Part shown: positions 26,001 to 33,231 of the stretch, piece by piece | Position numbering within the stretch: position 1 is the stretch's first letter | Layout: every line of letters begins with the position of its first letter | NCBI GenBank assembly: GCA_964016985.1 | Contig: OZ024826.1 | Span: 8,667,855-8,731,854, forward strand | Length of the DNA: 64,000 nt | Source: Anodontia alba | Taxonomy: Eukaryota; Mollusca; Bivalvia; Lucinida; Lucinidae | Direction of reading: 5' to 3' | Notes under the pieces: generated by a model | Database searches by the model: none | Told to the model about the DNA's origin: nothing | The model's input: the letters and a program-made list of their open reading frames with translations, nothing else | Program-made: the position numbers and the translations under genes

Positions 26001-29000
26001 GCGCACGAAAAAAAAAATGGCATGAGCGTACAGCGTAGACTCAGATCAGCATGGGCATATGCCTAGCCTGATCAGTCTGCGCTGTCCACATAAAGAAAGC
26101 TTGGGCCCTTCGCTACCCAATGAGCAAAAAACAGGGAAGACTCTAATCAGACTGGGCGGATGCCCAGGCAGCTGATCTGAGTCTTCGCGTGGAGCACATG
26201 CCATTTTGTTGGTTTTGTCGTGCGCTTGCTTAAATAAAAAAATTCAGAAAATACCGCTGTCAAATCACACACTGATTAAAGTAGAGATATTGACAAAACA
26301 AATAGAACGAATACAATAACTGACAAACGAAAGAGAAGACCTGCAACAGAATAGCCGCCTTGAAATGGTCAACAGAAAACTAAACTGTAATAGTTTCACT
26401 TAATCGAAACCTTGCCCTCGCTTCTGATATAAAGTACAAACAGGAGTTTCGGTCTACCTGAGGTCTTTATGAAACGAGCTTTAAGTGGTCTTTTATGGAG
26501 CTTAAGTACCCAGTAGTATACGTAAATAGCTTATTCCAAGTTCTCTTTTTACCTATTATAAACTTGACAGACTGAATACGATTTTGGTTGAGTTCTTGTT
26601 TAACGACAGGCCAACGCTTGTAGGCCATTTTGTGGAGAAATGGTGCAGAAGAGCTAGCAGTGGAGACGAAAGAGAGAAATAGAGGGAGATGAGCGAATGA
26701 AGGTGTCGATACTGAAGAAAGACCGAATATACTGAATACGATGATCCACAATAACTGACCTCATCTTTGGAAGTCTGCATATACAGTTGACTCTCGTTAT
26801 CTCGAAATCGCTTATCTCGAGTAACCGCTTATTTCGAAGTGAAAATATGGTCCCTGTTTAAACATGGAAATCTAACAACAGGTAACAAAATATTATGGAA
26901 AAGATGCGAGCAATTTCTCATCTTTTCCACAATATTAATATATCTCTAACTTAAGAATTCAAATTACATATTCATTCGTGAAATGTGGTTGTTCGATTTA
27001 TATTTTCCCCAATTCTGCAAATCTGATATGTCGGTCGATATACGTATATCTCGAAGTATTTCAGAGAGTCCAGTGGACTTCCATATAAGAAGTGTCAAAT
27101 GCATAATTATTTAAGTAACGTCAAATTTCTTTTGTTTTTGTATTTCAAAGTATTGGTAAAAGTGCAAGCATCACACAATGACGATATTTTTACGGCCCTA
27201 CCAACTGGAACTACCATTAACCTTTGATACATGTACCTTGCTTTAGATAATGGCCGTATATATCTGAGCCAAGCCATGAGAAAACTAGCTTCGCGGCATG
27301 TCAAATCAGTAAGGATACAGATAACTTGCGAAGACGCACATCCTGGTAAGAACCTTTTCTAGGTATAAACATCATATCCGGTGCTTTAGTAGGCGGACAG
27401 CGAAGGTCCTGATCAGATTGCGCGAATGCACAGGTTTTTCTGGGCCTTAGCTGTCCGCATATGTCCCAAAGGCATTCTTTCAGATGTAGCGGCTCTACAG
27501 TATTATTTGTAATAGCGAACGAACTGTATTAACCCTTGCCCTGCTGAACCCGGATATATCCTGCTTTGCAAACAGTGTAGATCCAGATCAGTTGGCTTCT
27601 GAAGAAGCCAACTGATCTGGATCTGCACTGTTTGCCACTGAGTATTAGAATTTATATGAACAATCTAGATCAAGTAATCTGATTGGCTGAAAATTAGAAG
27701 TGGGCATGGCATCTTAATATATTCAGCAGGACAAGGGTTAATAAAAACAAAAGAGAAAGGTATACCTTTATAACTTGGAAAAGTCCGTCTGATCTTGGAA
27801 TCTTCAGTCCAAATATATATTTTACTTGGCTGGTGCCGACGTGGACAGCTGATGCAGTTGTGAATCCACTGATTAACGGATCTGACATGTACGTGGTGAC
27901 GAAGCCCATCCGTAAAGTGCCCATGATAATCTAGCAAAACGAAAAGTATACACCACTGAGTTATGACTTTCGAAATATTAATGTTTTACAATGAATGTCC
28001 TACAATATCGAGGTAAATAACAGCGACATATAATTTATTCACAATTAAATTTCGTGTCAATGGGTAAAAGACAGTTCTTATACTGAAAGGAATCAACCAT
28101 TTTTGAGTTTGTAATACGTAACATCAAGTTACCTGTACCGTCTGAAAACTCACTTGAAAACTCACTTGCACTCGAATCCTTGACCTTTGCAGAAGAACAA
28201 TCAATCTTGTTGATTTCCGTTGCTACATAAAAGTATCCTCTTCAGCGATTGGTCATAGGCATTTAAACCGATGAAAACTGAACTATCTACTGAATGCAAC
28301 AGAGCCTACATTGTGAGTGTGATGGTTGTTTGGTTTGGTGTTTAACAGCCCAGTCAACACAATTAAGGACATATCGAGCGGGTCATTTTACCTGACAACA
28401 CCTTTCCTGAGCAGGCTTAGTCCTCTAAGCGGTTTAACAGTACTTGGGCACGTTTATTTTCGCCAGAAACTGACAAATACCCGTTTTGGATCAGCGAAAG
28501 GGAATGAATGACCGTAGAAAGTATTTCATGATCAATCTCTATTATGGAATATTGCTGGACTTGGCGGGGATCGAACCGCGACCTCCTGATTACCATCCGA
28601 TTGAGCCACCGATGCAAACTGAGCAGTGCACTATAATTTGGTATTAAGTGCTGTGTATGTCTCCCCCGTTCTTCATCATACTGCATTTTTATGATCGTTT
28701 CCCTTGGGATTACTGAGCCCATTCTGACATCTTGGAAAATCCAGGGCCCAGTTGTTTAAAGCTAACGACATCGTTAGTTAACGATTCGTTAAAATTTACA
28801 TTGAGTGATACGCAAATATGCTGAAACTTTTTGCTGATAAAATGTGAGTAGCTTTTGCAGTGCAAAAGCTACTCACATTTTTTCAGCAAAAATTTTCAGA
28901 AAATTGTATATTGAATCCACTAAAACAGTTAACGAAATGGCCCTTAACGAGCTCGTTAAGCTAACAACGCTTTGAACAACTGGCCCCAGTTCGCTAAAAC

Positions 29001-32000
29001 CGGTGCTAGGATGCGTATGCAGCCTTGTAAACTAAATTGCTGCGATACGAAGACTCGTAATGAAACCGAAACTCCGATTTTCGTTCATGTTGTGTTCGAC
29101 AACCGTTATATATTGTATTCAGATAATCTTGCTTATCAGGCATGACAAGGAACCACGTAAACAGGTCCTGAACATTGCTACGTACGTTATCCTCGCATGA
29201 TACACCAGATTATCACATTTATCATAAATATCCAGATATCATAACTTCTAATCATACTTGTCCTATACCGTGAACAAGCCATCTGACTACGTACTGATGT
29301 ATCTACATTTGCGTGTTAAATGGCAAACAGTGCTGGTCCTGATTACACTGCTTTTTATACGAATACATTACGAAAACACGCCTATTAAAAAATATTGAAA
29401 ATTTCACCACCAAAAACTTGGTACAGTAAATCAACACCAACACGAAATAATCTTTATCATGTATTAACATCAACGTTTCGCCATCACGGCTTCTTCAGGA
29501 TGTAATAAACAATAGATATAGATGACGTCGCGCATGTAAACGTAACGTGATGCGATGCCCCACGCCAGCTACGTCACATAAGAAATAGCGGCAATGTATT
29601 CCACCAAAAACTGAAAGTTTTCAGACAAAAATACTGATACTTTTGCTCAAAAGATAGATTGTGGGTACTCGTTAGAACCGCCTCGCCGAGGCGGTTCTAA
29701 CGAGAACCCACAATCTATGTTTTGAGCAGAAATAAAAAAAAATAATGTATACCCCTGTAAATCCCCGTTTTACTATTTAAAAGTGGGTCAAAATTATATA
29801 GGTCTGTTTTCGTGATGGTTTAATCTATAACTACCCTGTTTCTATACATATATCGGTCTGAATTATACGGCAATAAAAGCAAAAGCCAGGTTTGCAAGCG
29901 CAGCGGTATGGCCCAAAAACGTTCTTACTGTTTGCTTACAGAAAAAAGTGTTTACTGTTGCAGGTTAGACTGTATAGACTTTCCCACACTATATATTGGA
30001 AGAGTCCAATTTCAATTTTAGGTATATCCGGCTATGAGATTTAGATATTTCTAGACAAAACTGGCTAAATTATTTGCAAACAGTGAATACCCTGATAAGA
30101 CGCCGCGCTCTGTGGCGTCTGATCAGGTCTGCACTGTTTGCCAATTAACCTTTTACGGGTCTCCCGTATACAATGGGTTAAATTAGATAAGCTGTAATAG
30201 ACTTCATCTATTGCAAATACAATAGCTAAGAGTTTGAGAAAGGAAAAAAAAGTATTTTAATAATTAACCCTTAATGCGCCAAGAAAACTTGTAGCAGACA
30301 ACATTCTAATAATATTATTATTATTATTATTTTTCAGTGCCTAGCAGACGATTCACATGAAAATCTTATTTTCTCTAAACACAAATGAAAATTAAGAATA
30401 CAAAAATCAAAATGTCGTCTGCTGCAGTTTTGTTTGGCTCTTTAAGGCTTAAAACAAATCAACCACTGATTTTAATTCAAAAGCATGATAAATGGGGTTG
30501 TCATATGCTTTATCTACGGCTAGTCATAAAATAAGCTTTGACGAAATCTTTTCGAGGGCGTGTGTCGGCAACGACCTTGGTAGGACCCTTCCCAATCAGA
30601 CAGCTTGCCGACTCACACCCTCGGAGGCGCATTGTATGAAGCAGGTTAATGCAGTTTTAGAAGCACTGTTTCATCTACACAGCCCACATTATATGCACAC
30701 CCCATTAATTTAACGTTTTTACCATATTGACAATCCTTTTAATATTATTAGATTCTAAACAATGATTTAAATATTCAATTTTATTTATCAAGCTGTTTTC
30801 AGCGTTTCAGAAATTTTCTACCTATAGACATTGTCTTATCTCAATTGCTCAGTCCTATGGCATTTTTATGACTGATCCTCATAATATTTTATTCTCTCAG
30901 ACACTGTTATGGTCTCCTGGACATTTTAATATAATGTACATGATTTTAAATTTTGAACTGTACATAATGTATATATTTTATTTGTTTTGTTTGTTTTACA
31001 ATGAGGACCATATGTTAGATTAGTATTGTTACTAAATTTGTCATCCTCTTTAAATAAAGACATTATTATTATTATTATAGAATCAAAAGCGTACTTGTGT
31101 AACGCCGACGAGGAGGGCTAGCGACATAACTATTGCAATTTTCTCGTGGTCTGGTAACGGTGATGCAGAATCCATATCCTCATAATCAACTGTCATATTC
31201 CCAGATGTGCCATTGTTACCCAAGTTAGACAGGCCACTCACGTTGTCATAGAAACGTGCAACCACTGATCCGGTAAGTAGACTGACCACAGCCACAGTTC
31301 CTAGTTATACGAATATAATCTTATTACAGAATGCTGATCATTTCAGTGTTTTCCATAGCGTTTACAAAACAATCTATAATATGTTGAGAACATATGCAAC
31401 TTTTTTTTTCTGAGTCACATCATTCAGTGATTACTTCTAGATTAAAGCTAAGACAATATGTACCCAGCTATCATTCTACTTAAATCTATATCGAATCGTT
31501 ATAGACTTAACAAGATTCCTGTCAGGTCCATTACGAAAACACGCCTTTTCAAATATATTGAAAATTGAACAACCCAAAACTGAAAGTTTTCAGATAAAAA
31601 TTCTGATACTTTTCATATTTCTGCTCAAAACATAGATAGTGGGTACTGGTTAGAACCGCCTCGCCGAGGCGGTTCTAACGCGTACCCACAATCTATGTTT
31701 TTGAGCAGGAATAAGAAACATAATGTATAACCTGTAAACCCCAGTTTTACTCTATAAAAGTAGGGTTTAAGGGGGTCAAAATTATATAGGTATGTTTTCT
31801 TGATGGAAAACGGTCCAATATAGATTTAAGTAGAATGTTAGCTGGGTACAAGGGACACTTATCGTAGCTCCAGATTAGGCGAGTTTTTGAAACACAATGT
31901 TTTGATATTTTTCTTATTTCACCGCCGAAGCGCTTCTTATGAGTACCTACAAGATATGTTTCGTGGAGAAATAAGAAAAATATTTACCTTACACCCCCTC

Positions 32001-33198
32001 TTGTCTGGAGCGATGACTTAAATCACATATGTTGTACATTAAATATTTATCATCTGTTGAGAAATCTTAATAAAGCCCAGGAATAATGAATTTATAGTCA
32101 TACTTCCTATATGCGAAAAGCCATGTTCATCTATGAAAATTGGTGGAATGTCTGTGTAGCCGATGAAGTGAGATATACCAATTTCGTTTCAGTTTATTTC
32201 GATATTTTGCTACATAAGGAAACAGCAGATATGGTCGATCAATACACACAGACATTAAGTACAAAACTCATTAAACAGTTTTAAAATTTGAAAATGATAA
32301 CGAAGCCGCCCTTTGTTTGCAGACGGTGAGTCGGTCCTCACTCCTCAATCTGTTTCAGAAAGTTGGTGCCTGACTATCAATATCTGTGGTCCTGTTTGTG
32401 GTTTTCTTGTGTTCTGGCTTCAGATCGCCATTGAGTCCTTTGCTTTGTTTAATCATAGTGTTTGTGATTATAGGAGTCCACTGAGGACCCCTATACGGAT
32501 GGAACATATGTTTGTAATCTAGAGCTGAAGGAAGGATGTGGTTTCGCGCGAGCCATTACGAAAACATGCCTATTCAAATATACAGAAAATGTCATTCCAA
32601 AAAAATGAAAATTTTCATATAAAAAATTCTGATATTTTTCATATTTCTGCTCAAACATAGACTGTTGGTACTCGTTAGGACCGCCTCGACGAGGCGGTTC
32701 TAACGAGTACCCACAATCTGTGTTTTGAACAGAAATAAGAAAAATAATGTATACCCCTATAAACCCAGTTTTACAATACAAAAGTGGGGTTAAAGGGGGT
32801 CAAAATTATATAGGCATGTTTTCGTGATGAAAATTGGCTTAAGGCCACCAGCAGTTTATTTCTGTTTTTTTTTTCTTTGTTCGTGCATCGATGCTTTCAT
32901 TTCCTGGATATGTTCACTTATATTTTTGAATTGTTTCAAATAATAAGTATACGTAGACGGTTCTGAATTTAGCCGCGAAGAGAAAAGATAAACGTTCGGA
33001 CTTTTGATCCGTGCGATCTGATTAGAGGCTTCAATGGGTGCTGTTAGGGTAGTCAAGGATCTACGGCTTCTTTAAGGATAATCTGCCGGCTGCCCAGACG
33101 CGGATTTCAGTTGTGATTTTTGTTGATATTTTATGATGACGTGTACAGGTGGCAAATTTCGCCGCCATGTTTGGGCAGCCGGCAGATTATCCTTAAGT

Positions 33199-33231
<33 letters not shown>

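Noticed and set aside
30492..30713. 73-codon plus-strand frame in SLC26 intron 3
   Set aside because: No motif, no splice context and it is antisense within an intron; composition is unremarkable.
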